Position numbers and translations under genes: made by a program. The notes under the pieces were generated by a model. It was not told the origin of the DNA. It saw nothing but the letters and a program-made list of their open reading frames with translations, and made no database searches. Below are positions 16,846 to 26,747 of a DNA stretch of 64,000 nt, one piece after another; position 1 is the first letter of the stretch, and every line of letters begins with the position of its first letter. Source of the DNA: Oscillibacter valericigenes Sjm18-20 (lineage in GTDB: Bacteria > Bacillota > Clostridia > Oscillospirales > Oscillospiraceae); assembly GCA_000283575.1 (NCBI GenBank), contig AP012044.1:3410001-3474000 (forward strand). Direction: 5' to 3'.

Positions 16846-16888
16846 AGTTCAGGAAAATCCGATTTGTTTGGATTTTCCTGAACTTTTT
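16846..16888. terminator. Shared terminator of tRNA-Ala copy 2 and the recombinase
   Basis: AGTTCAGGAAAATCC and GGATTTTCCTGAACT form a 15-bp stem with T-runs on either strand. It ends the tRNA transcript on the plus strand and the convergent recombinase transcript on the minus strand. Confidence 0.88.
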
Positions 16889-18525
16889 TATGCGGTGCGT
16901 GACTCAGGTGCCTGCATTTTATCTTGCCTTGGATTGCCGGTGCAAAGGCGCTGCAATTCTTCAAAGGAGACATTGAAATCCACCTCAATATCGTAATCCC
17001 TGCCGACGCGGACGGTCTTAATGAACTGCGATACAATCATTTTCTTTGCCTCGAAGGAACTTTTGTCGTACAGATCGGCCCAGCTTAACAGTTGGTCATA
17101 CTCTCGCTTTAATCCTTCTGAGGTTTCAAGTAATTTCTGCAACTCTGCCTCTGCCGTATTTACACTCGCCTGTGCCTCTTGAATTTGTAATTCTGATTCT
17201 GCTACCAACGTATTCAGCAGGTCGCTACTCAGCTTGCTCTGGCCGCGAATGACTTTGAGGGTTTCGCTCTTATAATCGTCAAGCTCCTTCTGCTTGTCCA
17301 GCAGATGCTTCTTTGCCATCTCGCATTTTGACTTTGACAGATCAATATCCTTTTCATGCTGGCTGGAGAGAATCTCGGATTCCGATGCCGCCGCGATTTC
17401 GGAAAACTTCATGCGGATAAGCTGATCGACAATGCCATCTACTTTCTGTACGGAATAGCCGGATTGACCGTCGCATTCTCCGGGGTGCCTTACGTTGTAG
17501 TGACATTGATACCGCATCCGGACTTCTTTTTGAATGGTGCCGTCAGGCATTTTTTTATTTCTCCCGCTGGTGGTGAGGGTCAGGCGATTTCCGCAGTGGG
17601 CGCAGTAGATATTTCCCACCAATAGAGACTTTCCCTTGCAGTTGAGCGGAATGGAACCATGTGGCTGGGTTCTCTGTCGCACGATTTCCTGTGCCTGGGC
17701 AAACACGTCGTCGTCGATGATCCGAAGTTCGTCGATATACTGCGATTGGCTGTTGCCGTTTTTGATGATTCCGGTGTACAGGACGTTTTTGATCATGCGG
17801 TTCAGGCTGGTATTGGGAAAGCCCTTTCCGTCCCTGCTTTTCATGCCGTTGTCATGCAGAAAGCGGCATAGGCGCTGAGCCCCGTATCCCTCGTCAACAT
17901 ATTTATGAAAGATCAGGCGAATGATCTCAGCCTCATTTTCATCAACGGCTAGGTCATATACTTCGCGGTTGCGCTTGTTGACGCGGCCTTTCTTCTCCAG
18001 CTTATATCCGAAGGGTATGGAACCGCCGGTATATAGCCCTTCCTCGGTAAGCTGGCTCAGCCTCGTTTTAACACGCACAGAGGTTTTTAGGCTCTCGCCG
18101 GAGGCCTGCCAGTATCGAATGTAGTTCATCAGTTTGTCGACGTGGGAGTCAAATCGCTGTTGGCCTTCCATCGCGCTCCAGACCTCAATGCCGTTTTTTA
18201 CGAACCATTCCACGACAAAAGGCGTTTCATCATCACGCCTGCCAAGGCGGTCAAACATGAATACCAGCAGAATGTCAAACTTTTTGGCAACAGCGTCCTG
18301 CTGGATATGCTGAATAGCATCTCGATCTTTCGCGGACACCTTGAATCCGGATATACCCTTTTCGGAAAACTCTTTTACAATGGTCCAGCCCTGCGTTTCC
18401 GTAAATTCACGGCAGCACTGTTTTTGCATGGGAATGTCGTCCTTTTCCACCTGTCCCAGCGTGGAGACGCGGTAAAGACAATATGCGCGTTTAGGAGAAG
18501 CGTTGCTATTTATGATTTTATCCAT
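16888..18525 (-). CDS. Large serine recombinase (TnpX-like)
   Basis: The protein (about 545 aa) is a site-specific recombinase of mobile elements. The resolvase domain starts with RAYCLYRVSTLGQ, with nucleophile Ser21, and continues through LLVFMFDRLGRRDDETPF. The recombinase domain has YTGGSIPFGYKL, and a zinc-ribbon follows (IYCAHCGNRL with later CHYNV and GECDG). A coiled coil of about 100 residues near residue 400-490 is usual for this class. I take the second Met (18525), because GAGG is then 8-9 bases upstream. It ends 43 bp from tRNA-Ala copy 2, but whether it uses that tRNA as target is unknown. Confidence 0.93.
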   Translation of the reverse strand: MDKIINSNASPKRAYCLYRVSTLGQVEKDDIPMQKQCCREFTETQGWTIVKEFSEKGISGFKVSAKDRDAIQHIQQDAVAKKFDILLVFMFDRLGRRDDETPFVVEWFVKNGIEVWSAMEGQQRFDSHVDKLMNYIRYWQASGESLKTSVRVKTRLSQLTEEGLYTGGSIPFGYKLEKKGRVNKRNREVYDLAVDENEAEIIRLIFHKYVDEGYGAQRLCRFLHDNGMKSRDGKGFPNTSLNRMIKNVLYTGIIKNGNSQSQYIDELRIIDDDVFAQAQEIVRQRTQPHGSIPLNCKGKSLLVGNIYCAHCGNRLTLTTSGRNKKMPDGTIQKEVRMRYQCHYNVRHPGECDGQSGYSVQKVDGIVDQLIRMKFSEIAAASESEILSSQHEKDIDLSKSKCEMAKKHLLDKQKELDDYKSETLKVIRGQSKLSSDLLNTLVAESELQIQEAQASVNTAEAELQKLLETSEGLKREYDQLLSWADLYDKSSFEAKKMIVSQFIKTVRVGRDYDIEVDFNVSFEELQRLCTGNPRQDKMQAPESRTA

Positions 18526-18660
18526 ATACATTACCTCGATTTAGAATATCTGAAAGATGATGTATATGGCTCGTTTCCGTTTCAATATTCGGTTGTCAAG
18601 GAGCAGTGTACATCATCATTATTACACCTGATATGAGTACATGCAAACTTGCCGTGCGCA

Positions 18661-18840
18661 TTATTTGGTTTGGCAGGCGGCAAGCAGGGATTTTTGAATA
18701 TTGCCAAGGACATTTTCTTTCCTCTTTTCAGATGGAAGATAATTGATTTTTACGCGGCATCCCTCTATCGTCAATACCTGGGTTCTGCCATCGGTCTGCT
18801 GATTCATCCGAAAGGTCGGCTCTAATATTCTCTGCTCCAT
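18661..18840 (-). CDS. TnpW-like small transposon protein
   Basis: The small protein (59 aa) contains the stretch QQTDGRTQVLTIEGCRVKIN followed by a charged helix, which resembles TnpW-type proteins found beside TnpX recombinases in clostridial elements. The start is chosen at 18840 because AAAGGAG lies 9 bases upstream. It lies upstream of the recombinase on the same strand, 136 bp from it. The function of this family is not established. Confidence 0.65.
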   Translation of the reverse strand: MEQRILEPTFRMNQQTDGRTQVLTIEGCRVKINYLPSEKRKENVLGNIQKSLLAACQTK

Positions 18841-18864
18841 AGATGGATGCTCCTTTCCTTTCAA

Positions 18865-18969
18865 TCATCGGGATAACAACCGCGCCGCTTCGTTTGGGTC
18901 CTCGTTACACATGACACAAAACGGCGCGGCTGTCCCTTTGTTTCGATTTGCTTTTATGTTTACAGACAT
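18865..18969 (-). CDS. Very small ORF upstream of the TnpW-like gene
   Basis: The 34-codon frame begins MSVNIKANRNKGTAAPF and ends NEDPNEAARLLSR. It ends 24 bp before the TnpW-like start and reads like the short conserved peptides often found in Firmicutes conjugative elements. No strong ribosome site is visible. It could also be the tail of a longer, decayed frame that stays open upstream to 19197. Confidence 0.3.
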   Translation of the reverse strand: MSVNIKANRNKGTAAPFCVMCNEDPNEAARLLSR

Positions 18970-19370
18970 TCCGGACGAACAGGCGGCGTACCTGTTACCA
19001 TAGGAATTGCACCTCCCCCCATGCTGATGGCGGGCCGTTCTCATTGCCTGCGACGGTTTTATCACGCTCGGACTGTGACTGAACGGAAGTTTCATTACAT
19101 ACAGATGATTGCCGCAGAGCCGCCCTGCGTCTGAAAGACGCTGCTCTGCCTGCGGCGCTGGTGGTTTTCGCTCCCTTTCCGTTACGCTGAAATCCAATCA
19201 CCCTCTCCCGCGCAAGGAAAGATCGTGGCGCACCCGCCGTCCGGCTCCCTGTATGCCGCTGCTTGCGGTATGTATCCGGCTTGTCCTTTGTTCAATTTTC
19301 AAGGTTCAGAGAAGAATAAAAACATATCCCTCATAAACCTTTTCATTTCTGGGGCCAATTCGCAGAAGCC
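18970..19370. other. Intergenic region of the mobile element
   Basis: I see no reliable gene here. A 13-codon frame on the minus strand (MVTGTPPVRPECL, 19001-18960) overlaps the small ORF downstream. The remainder is GC-rich and open in several frames, without ribosome sites. Confidence 0.3.
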
Positions 19371-19796
19371 TCACAGGGAATTTTTCAAAAACTTTTCGAT
19401 ATTTCGCAGTCCCCGGTCAATGCCGTCCCGGACGGCGCTTTCATTGATACCTTCTGCCTTGGCAATAGCACTTTTGCTCATTCCTAAAAAGTAATGAGCA
19501 TAGACGCGTTTGGCTTGCTTATCCGGTAAGGCAGTAATGGCGGCATGGAGCTGCTCGACCGTCACTTTGCGCTCGTAGATCTCGCAGGGGGACAGGGACA
19601 CAAACAGGATGTCATTCTCAATACCGTCACCGCGATCTAGGGAGTAGTACGCCTTATGACGGTATCTCCGCAGATAGTAGGCGGCTTCGGCGTGTTCATA
19701 GGAATCCATGAGCGCTGCAACCTCATCCGGCACCTCGATGATGCAGTTGTTGGTATAGAAATCGGGGTAGTATTTCCGTAAATTGATCTTGACCAT
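19371..19796 (-). CDS. Sigma-70-like small sigma factor of a conjugative element
   Basis: The 141-aa protein starts MVKINLRKYYPDFYT and has a sigma region-4-like C-terminus: LPDKQAKRVYAHYFLGMSK, then SAIAKAEGINESAVRDGIDRG. Such small sigma-like proteins are common in Firmicutes integrative elements and are thought to control element genes. The start is fixed by GGAGGAATATAAA directly upstream; the frame stays open beyond it but without a signal. A region-2 domain is not obvious, so it may act only as a helix-turn-helix regulator. Confidence 0.8.
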   Translation of the reverse strand: MVKINLRKYYPDFYTNNCIIEVPDEVAALMDSYEHAEAAYYLRRYRHKAYYSLDRGDGIENDILFVSLSPCEIYERKVTVEQLHAAITALPDKQAKRVYAHYFLGMSKSAIAKAEGINESAVRDGIDRGLRNIEKFLKNSL

Positions 19797-19951
19797 TTTA
19801 TATTCCTCCGTTTCGATTTTGGGGTTTGGGTAAATCGAAACAGAGGTGGCGGGGAGCGACAGCGGGGCTTTACGACGGTTGTATGAATCGCCAGAAACTG
19901 CCTGTTTTTTTTGCATGGAAGGCAGTCGTATCAATGGTTTTTTTGTCGAAT

Positions 19952-19994
19952 AAAAAAAGACAGCACATTGCCGGTTTTGGCAAAATGCTGTCTT
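19952..19994 (-). terminator. Terminator-like hairpin
   Basis: AAGACAGCA and TGCTGTCTT, with an inner ATTGCC/GGCAA stem, form a hairpin followed on the minus strand by seven T residues. It would end a minus-strand transcript coming from the ABC exporter side. Confidence 0.65.
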
Positions 19995-20161
19995 GCAATC
20001 ACATTTAATTATGCGTGGTATATCGTTTCTTTTGATATCTTCGTCTTTATTTTCGCCTCCGGGCGCAACTTATAGATAGCTTCATGGCGAGTCCTTTCAA
20101 TCACTCGGCATAACACAAATTCCGCTGCTCTGTTTGGCCCGCAGAAAGCCATAGAAACGGC

Positions 20162-20196
20162 AAAAGCCTGCCCTCATAATGAAAGGGCAGGCTTTT
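20162..20196. terminator. Terminator-like hairpin
   Basis: AAAAGCCTGCCC and GGGCAGGCTTTT form a perfect 12-bp stem with an 11-base loop, flanked by A and T runs so that it can work on both strands. It lies downstream of the ABC exporter operon. Confidence 0.75.
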
Positions 20197-20535
20197 ACGC
20201 GACTTTTTTGCAGCCAGACTATCATAGCGCATTCAGCACCTTAGACCCTGCGGCTTTGCGGCCCCGGTTTTCACCGGGTTTGCCCTTGGCTTTATTTTTT
20301 ATTGGAAACTGATAGATATTACTTTTAATCCTCCATTGAACAGATATCACATTATGGCTTTGACCATGCTGCAAAGTCTCATTTACTACTTTCAGATTAA
20401 AAGAGCCGACAACAGTGATATTACTCACGGTCATCGGCTCTGCGTCTCAGCGTCCGGCTCTTTGACATTTAATGTATTTAATTCTGTACTTTAAATCTCT
20501 GGCTCACAAACAAATATAGGAAAAACAACTCAAGG
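20197..20535. other. Region downstream of the ABC exporter, with a possible ORF remnant
   Basis: A 70-codon minus-strand frame (20434-20222) ends in KAKGKPGENRGRKAAG, a basic stretch of the kind seen in small proteins of conjugative elements. It has no convincing ribosome site and its first part looks unrelated. I list it as a remnant, not as a gene. Confidence 0.3.
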
Positions 20536-21180
20536 CTATTCATTAACACTGGAAAGAATGCCACGATCCATTTCGCAAACGGTATCGCACAGCATCTTTA
20601 TATCCTCGGAATTATGCGATACAAGAATAATTGTTTTACCCTCAGCTTTGAAATTCAAAAATAGATCACGCATCTCTGATACGCCACTATTATCCAATCC
20701 ATTCATAGGCTCGTCCAAAATCAATATATCCGGATTTTCCATGATGGCCTGAGCCAAACCTAATCGCTGTTTCATGCCAAGCGAGTATTTGCCAACGTGC
20801 TTTTTATCATCAGGATTCAGGCCAACCGTAACGATTGCCTGTCGGATTACTTCTTTTCCAACAACATTGCGCAAAGAAGCTAAGTATTCAAGGCTTTTAT
20901 ATGCGCTGATTGTTGGCAAGAATCCCGGTGCTTCGATAATTGCTCCAATATTTTTCGGGAAGTCAATATCTTGACCAATGATTTTTCCATCGACAACAAC
21001 ACGTCCTTTGTCTGGATGTATAAAGCCACAGATTGTTTTAAGCAGAACAGTTTTTCCCGAGCCGTTTCTGCCGACAATGCCGTGAATTTTCGCCCTCTCA
21101 AAGGCACAATTGACGTTGTCTAATACCAAGACATCCTTATATGATTTTGAAACACCCTCAATTTGTATAATATCGTCCAT
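20536..21180 (-). CDS. ABC transporter ATP-binding protein
   Basis: The 214-aa ATPase has Walker A GRNGSGKT, signature YSLGMKQRLGLAQA, Walker B PDILILDEP and the H-loop LVSHN. The short length and the order ATPase-permease-permease are like the exporter and immunity transporters for peptide antibiotics; the substrate is unknown. The start at 21180 is fixed by AGGAGGAATACTC; the frame is open for 19 codons more. It is last in an operon with the permeases upstream on the same strand. Confidence 0.93.
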   Translation of the reverse strand: MDDIIQIEGVSKSYKDVLVLDNVNCAFERAKIHGIVGRNGSGKTVLLKTICGFIHPDKGRVVVDGKIIGQDIDFPKNIGAIIEAPGFLPTISAYKSLEYLASLRNVVGKEVIRQAIVTVGLNPDDKKHVGKYSLGMKQRLGLAQAIMENPDILILDEPMNGLDNSGVSEMRDLFLNFKAEGKTIILVSHNSEDIKMLCDTVCEMDRGILSSVNE

Positions 21181-21191
21181 GAGTATTCCTC

Positions 21192-21920
21192 CTATATGTT
21201 CTGCGGATTGGCTGCCGGATTGTTTGCTCGCAGCCATTTCAACGCAGCGACTGCAAATAATGCCAAAAGCAATATGGATATACCAACCGTTGTCAAAAGA
21301 TAAAGATAGTTGTTTAGGAAAAGGAAACCCTCGTTATTTGCCATTCCCCAAAATGGAAGTATGTATTTACTGGCGCTCGGAAACATAGAGCCAACAACTA
21401 CCATACCGCCATCAATTGCAAAGAAAGAAAGCAATGCGACCCGGTGTGATCTGGAGGTAATGAGTAAAGTCACAGAAATCGTAGATACAAGTGTTATGTG
21501 GACAGAAAACACAAGCATAAAAACGCATACACTTTCTATCCCGCACCCCACGTTATATCCCAATGCGGTTGTGACAAGCATGAAACAAAGCAAATACACA
21601 ATGCCTGATAAAACAACGCAGATATAGCGCATTACAAACCAATGGCTGATGCTTTTTGTGCGTATGACCGTGTAACAGCTCAGTTTTCCAAGCTCCAACG
21701 ACATAAACAATATGCTGACTATGACAGGCGGCATAACGCAGAGATTCCATCGCATGATACTGATTACTTTCAGGCCTGTACTTCCTATGGGCGAAAATCC
21801 ACCCATAATCTCAATGACAGAAGCCTTCCCCGGTGCTGTTACCAGGAGCAGCAGATACGTTATGAGGTATATCGCAATCCCTCGGCTATTCAGGATTTGG
21901 CTCAGCATTTGTCTACTCAT
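21192..21920 (-). CDS. ABC-2 type permease of the exporter
   Basis: This 242-aa protein has about six hydrophobic segments (for example AIYLITYLLLLVTAP and YICVVLSGIVYLLCFMLVTT) and fits an ABC-2 type permease. Its start overlaps the stop of the preceding permease by 4 bp and it ends 11 bp before the ATPase start, so the genes are cotranscribed. Sequence conservation is too low for me to name a substrate. Confidence 0.75.
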   Translation of the reverse strand: MSRQMLSQILNSRGIAIYLITYLLLLVTAPGKASVIEIMGGFSPIGSTGLKVISIMRWNLCVMPPVIVSILFMSLELGKLSCYTVIRTKSISHWFVMRYICVVLSGIVYLLCFMLVTTALGYNVGCGIESVCVFMLVFSVHITLVSTISVTLLITSRSHRVALLSFFAIDGGMVVVGSMFPSASKYILPFWGMANNEGFLFLNNYLYLLTTVGISILLLALFAVAALKWLRANNPAANPQNI

Positions 21921-22780
21921 TGTTTTGCACCAACGGTTATCCTGAAATCGTACTTGCGGATCGCCGTCATGATAAGAGCGGATAGTACAGCCGCAAGAAC
22001 AGAAAAAATCAAGAATGATTGTGGGAGTGTCGTGAACACTTTCCCTTTATAGACATTTTGAATGTCATGGTACATGAGCAGGCTGTTTCCCAAGAGAGAA
22101 AACTTTATATAGAAACGCGAAGTGAAAAGTACGGCCAATAAGTAGCCTATCACATGAATCATGATTGCTGCTGCAAAGCTCAGAATGCGGGGTAACTTCA
22201 GGTTGAGGTAAAAAATAAACAGGCTCATCACAAAGCTATATGCCACGCTCAAGGTAAAACTCGCCGCCAGCGCCTGCAACGGTGATAGAAGGAGTACATG
22301 GCTATAGGAGAAGTATGCATTTGCATCCGCTGCCATCTCTGGATTAATATTTTTAGCAAGGTAATAAATCGGCTCATTCCAAGCATTTGCTACATACGCA
22401 TTTTCGGCTATGAACAGCATTCCTGTGATCATTATAATGAAGTAATAAATAACGCAGGCGCAAAACAGATATAGTATTTTCCCAAACACCCATTTCCGGC
22501 GAGATACACGCATAAGGGTATAGGTTTCGCTTTGTGTGGAAAACGGAATATCAGAGGCCAGAATCAGGATGCCTAAAAAGGCAGTGGCGATGATATAAGT
22601 ATCGCAATTAAAATAGATAAAGCTATCAAAAATGTTCAGTGGTTTGCCGATCTGCTTTGAAAACTCTAATAATGGCATACTGCTGATAATCTGTACAACG
22701 CAGCCTAACAGCAAAGCAATATACACCCTTGGAGAAGAAATCGCCTGCCCAAATTGGTGCTTACATATCTTAAACATCAT
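21917..22780 (-). CDS. ABC-2 type permease-like membrane protein
   Basis: The 287-aa protein has about six transmembrane segments, among them VYIALLLGCVVQIISS, YIIATAFLGILILASD and VIYYFIIMITGMLF, plus the segment RVSRRKWVFGKILY typical of the region after the first loop of ABC-2 permeases. It overlaps the genes on both sides by a few bases, so translation is probably coupled. Confidence 0.72.
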   Translation of the reverse strand: MMFKICKHQFGQAISSPRVYIALLLGCVVQIISSMPLLEFSKQIGKPLNIFDSFIYFNCDTYIIATAFLGILILASDIPFSTQSETYTLMRVSRRKWVFGKILYLFCACVIYYFIIMITGMLFIAENAYVANAWNEPIYYLAKNINPEMAADANAYFSYSHVLLLSPLQALAASFTLSVAYSFVMSLFIFYLNLKLPRILSFAAAIMIHVIGYLLAVLFTSRFYIKFSLLGNSLLMYHDIQNVYKGKVFTTLPQSFLIFSVLAAVLSALIMTAIRKYDFRITVGAKQ

Positions 22781-23230
22781 TCAGCCTCCTTTCCATTGTG
22801 TTGTGGCAAGCCAAGGCAACAATAATAAATAACACCGCTTGATAAACAAACGGATACGCTATACTTGGGATAAACGTAGCAGCAGGCATCAGCATATTCA
22901 CCGGGCTTAAAACAAGCAAAAAGCCTATGCGATAGAAAATTAAATGTGTAGCAAAATAGATGGCAAACGGGGCAGCCAGCGCTATATACCGATTAGGAAT
23001 CATTGCCGATATGCACAGGCCGATATTTGACCAAACCGCACCGAATAGGAAGGAAAGCAGCAAAAGCAGGATTACGAGCAACAGGCCGCCCCATACGAAT
23101 TGAAGTTTGGAAAACACAGTTTCATCAAAAGCGGTTGAGTAGTTAAAGGCCATATTTTCAACGGTATTCAGCTTTCCATTCGCAATATAAAAAATGCTGC
23201 TGATCAGGCTTGGCATAAAGATCGCAAGAC
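22770..23230 (-). pseudogene. Permease fragment cut by IS21 copy 1
   Basis: The last 150 or so residues of a membrane protein remain (PSLISSIFYIANGKLNTVEN, then several hydrophobic segments and a final NTMERRLNDV). The reading frame runs into the IS21 left end at 23231, so the N-terminal part is missing, as is any promoter of this exporter operon. The missing part is not found beside the other IS21 copy. Confidence 0.8.
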
Positions 23231-23353
23231 TGTCAGCGCCAATGATAAAATGCAAGAAAACGCCGGTCAAAAAATGCAGGTTTGCAGCGGAGAGAAATGC
23301 AATATGGTACACTCGAATCCGCCTGCCGTAATGGAGGCGGAAAGGGTGTCAGA

Positions 23354-24574
23354 ATGGAAGGAGCAAACTGGATGGATATCCGAAGCGACCGGCAAAAAGG
23401 ACTGAGCTACACAGAAATCGCGCACAAGTACAACCTTGACCCGAGGACGGCGAAGAAATACGCCGAGAGCGAGACACGGCCGGTATACAGCCTGAGCGCG
23501 GCGAAGCCGTCAAAGCTGGACCCGTACAAGGAGCAGATCGCAATATGGCTGGAGGAAGCGCCGTACTCAGCGGAGCGAATTCCGGAAAAGATCCGGGAGC
23601 AGGGCTTTGACGGCGGGCACAGCATCGTGCGAGAATACGTACGCAACAAAAAGGAGCAGCTGGACGAGAAGGCAACGGTACGATTTGAGACAATGCCGGG
23701 GCTGCAAGGCCAAATGGACTGGGCATTTTTCGAGGATCACACCGTCATGGAGGGCGGAAAGCTGAAGAAGCTGTACTGCTTTCTGTTTATTCTCGGATAC
23801 TCACGGGCACGGTACATAGAGTTTGTGACCGACATGAGCACAAACACACTGATCCGCTGCCATGCCAACGCGTTCCGGTACTTCGGCGGATACCCCGAGG
23901 AAATCCTGTACGACAACATGAAACAGGTCGTCATCAAGCGGCTGCTGAAGCAGGAGGACAGCACCCTGAACCGGCAGTTCGAGGACTTTTCCGGGTTCTA
24001 TGGATTCAAGCCTGTGCTGTGCAAGGCCATACCGGGGCCAGACGAAAGGCAAGGTGGAGCGCACCGTGCAGTTTGTCCGGGATAATTTCATGGTGGGCAT
24101 CAAGTATAGCTCCTTGTATGACCTCAACGGCCAGGCGCTGGCCTGGTGCAACAAGGTTAACGGAAAAATCCATGCCACAACGAACGAAATTCCCTTCGAG
24201 CGATTAAAAAAAGAGGGCCTCAACCCTCTCAACGCGAATATATTATCGACAAAATTAACCTGCGCCGGGTGCAAAAAGACTGCCTCATCTCGTACGGCGG
24301 TAATCAGTATTCCGTGCCATCAGAATACGCCGGCAAAGATGTGGCAGTCGTAGCGCTGGACAACCTGCTCGCCGTCTACCACGAAGGAAAGCAAATCGCC
24401 CTGCACCGGATATCCTATCAGAAAAAGGACATGGTCGTCAATGCCCATCACTACCGCAGGCTGACGGTCAAGCAGTCTTTCGACATCGAAAACACGCTGC
24501 TGGACGGTGACAACGTCATCGATTTTCCCATCCAGCCACATGATTTGAGCCGGTATGACGAGGTATTGTTATGA
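23354..24574 (+). pseudogene. istA: IS21 transposase IstA, two frameshifts
   Basis: IstA carries an N-terminal helix-turn-helix (GLSYTEIAHKYNLDPRTAKKY) and the DDE integrase core (QGQMDWAFFEDH, ILYDNMKQVVI). Near 24024 one extra base in the codon before PYRGQTKGK shifts the frame, and near 24231 one base is missing in NPLKREYI; the remainder reads normally to LSRYDEVLL. The protein cannot be made as one chain unless ribosomes shift frame. Confidence 0.88.
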
Positions 24575-25368
24575 CGGAACTGACGATGGAACGCCTCAGG
24601 GAGAACCTTGAAAGCCTGAAAATGAAAAACACGCTGGAGATCCTGGACAATTATCTTGAGAGAGCTGCAAAAGACGAGCTTAACATCGTGGAGGTGCTCG
24701 ATCATATCTTTGCAGAGGAGGCGCTCAGCAAACGGCGGCGCGCCTATGAAAAACAGGTGCAGATGTCGGGCTTTCCCATCAAAAAGACGTTGGAGGACTT
24801 TGATTTCAGTTTTCAGCCCTCCATTGACAAGCGGCAGATCGAGGAACTGGCCACCATGCGTTTCCTTGAAAACGGAGAAAATATCGTTTTCCTGGGACCA
24901 CCAGGCGTGGGCAAGACCCATCTGGCCTCGGCGCTGGGGATGGTCGCCGCCAGGCATCGATTCTCCACTTACTACATTAACTGCCACTCACTGATTGAGC
25001 AGCTCAAAAAGGCCCATTTTGAAAACCGTCTTCCAGATAAGCTCAAAACTCTGGGCAAATACAAGCTGCTCATCATCGACGAGATCGGTTATCTCCCAAT
25101 GGATATTCAGGGGGCGAACCTGTTCTTTCAGCTTATTGCCAGGCGGTATGAGAAGGCCTCCACCATCTTTACCTCCAACAAGACCTTTTCTCAATGGAAC
25201 GAAATCTTCGCCGACGTCACCATCGCCTCCGCGATCCTGGACCGCGTCCTGCACCACTGCACCGTCGTCAATATCAAGGGCGAAAGCTACCGCCTGAAAG
25301 AACGCAAAGAATATATGAAGCAAAAACAGCACATCGTCAATACCCTCTTCGAGCAGGGACAAAACTAA
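24571..25368 (+). CDS. istB: IS21 helper ATPase IstB, copy 1
   Basis: IstB is the AAA+ helper that selects the target and stimulates IstA. The 265-aa protein has Walker A GPPGVGKTHLASAL, Walker B LLIIDEIGYLP and the sensor FTSNKTFSQW. Its start overlaps the istA stop (ATGA). It is intact and almost identical to the copy at 44778, although istA of this copy is broken. Confidence 0.95.
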   Translation: MTELTMERLRENLESLKMKNTLEILDNYLERAAKDELNIVEVLDHIFAEEALSKRRRAYEKQVQMSGFPIKKTLEDFDFSFQPSIDKRQIEELATMRFLENGENIVFLGPPGVGKTHLASALGMVAARHRFSTYYINCHSLIEQLKKAHFENRLPDKLKTLGKYKLLIIDEIGYLPMDIQGANLFFQLIARRYEKASTIFTSNKTFSQWNEIFADVTIASAILDRVLHHCTVVNIKGESYRLKERKEYMKQKQHIVNTLFEQGQN

Positions 25369-25446
25369 TTTTAGGACATTCCCTCGCCGCTGTTTTCCTA
25401 CATTTTTTAACCGGCGAAAAACTGCAAATTCAAATCGGCGTTGACA

Positions 25447-26747
25447 AGGCGGCAAACTAATTTCCGCTTTTGAGTGCGACCCCAAAACCGTTGATGCCGA
25501 GTTTCTTTTTTCCAAACGGCAATATAAAATCATCACCGGCAGAGAGCAGAAAAACGATGTGATTGCCTATCAGATACGCCAATCTTTTAAGCCCGGTGAG
25601 GTTACTCCGCAGCAGGCTAATGAGATCGGCTATGAGTTGGCCACACGTTTTCTGAAAGGCCGACACGCCTTTATCGTTTGTACCCACTGCGACAAATCAC
25701 ACATTCATTCGCACATTATTTTCAATTCAACATCATTGGATTGCAAGTGGAAATTCCGTGACTTTCTCGGCTCTGGCAGAGCAATCGCACGGCTCAGCGA
25801 TACGATTTGCCTGGAACATGGGGTTTCCATCGTTGAAAATTCTAAAGCACCATAGCAAAAGTTATAACAAGTGGTTGGGCGATCAGGCGAAGCCCTCCAA
25901 ACGGGAGCTTTTACGCGTGGCAATAGATACGGCTTTGACTCAAAAGCCCCCCGACTTTGATACGCTCCTGAAGCTATTGCGGAACTCCGGATATGAAGTA
26001 AAGGCGGGAGAAATCCTTGCCCTGCATGGGAAAAATCAGAATCGGTTTATCCGGCTGGATACGCTTGGCAGCGGCTATAGTGAAGCAGAGCTTCGGGCCG
26101 TCCTCTCCGGCGAAAAAACACATGTACCGCGCAAAAAAATCATCCGGCTCACACCGGATAAAAAGGTCAATCTGCTGGTGGATATTCAGACCAAGCTCCG
26201 CGCCGAAAAAGGTGCCGGTTATGAACGCTGGGCCAAGGTGTTCAACCTCAAGCAGATGGCGCAGACGGTAAACTACCTCACCGAGCACAATCTGCTGGAA
26301 TATGATGCGCTGGCCGCTCAAATGGCTTCGGTAACCACCCGGTACAACGAGCTTTCCGCACAAATCAAAGCGGCTGAAAAACGGCTGGCCGAAATCGCCG
26401 TTCTGAAAACGCAGATTATCAATTACGCCAAAACCCGCGACACCTATGTTGCCTACCGCAAGGCGGGCTACTCTAAAAAATTTCTCAGGGAGCATGAGAG
26501 CGATATCCTGTTGCACAAGGCGGCAAAGAAATCATTTGACGAGCTGGGTGTGAAAAAACTTCCCACCGTCAAGAGCTTACAGGCCGAATATGCGTCGCTT
26601 CTGGCAGAGAAAAAAGCGGCCTATACCGATTATCGCAAGACCCGCAATGAAATGAAGGAGCTGTTGACCGTGAAAGCAAACGTCGATCATCTGCTTGGCA
26701 CCGACAGGCGCGGAACGGAGAAAGAAAAAGAGCATGAGCAGCGTTGA
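25447..26747 (+). pseudogene. MobA/MobL-type relaxase remnant
   Basis: Relaxases nick the transfer origin of mobilizable and conjugative elements. Directly after the IS21 end the frame reads GGKLISAFECDPKTVDAEF, then the metal-binding signature HCDKSHIHSH, then FRDFLGSGRAIARLSD; the first 30-40 residues, with the catalytic Tyr region, are removed by the IS. Near 25840 a one-base insertion moves the frame, and it resumes as KSYNKWLGDQAKPSKREL to the end at 26747. The C-terminal half is a long coiled-coil region. Confidence 0.87.

Larger units (their letters stand above)
23231..25446 (+). mobile_element. IS21-family insertion sequence, copy 1
   Basis: The element begins TGTCAGCGCC and ends GGCGTTGACA. 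The ends are long inverted repeats with second blocks CGCCGGTCAAAAAATG on the left and, inverted, CGCCGGTTAAAAAATG on the right. It encodes istA (frameshifted) and istB (intact). Bases next to the two ends do not form a target duplication, and the flanks belong to unrelated broken genes, so a deletion or rearrangement followed insertion. The second copy is at 43446-45653. Confidence 0.93.

Noticed and set aside
23227..23234. Target-site duplication at IS21 copy 1
   Set aside because: The bases next to the left and right ends differ, so no duplication can be claimed.
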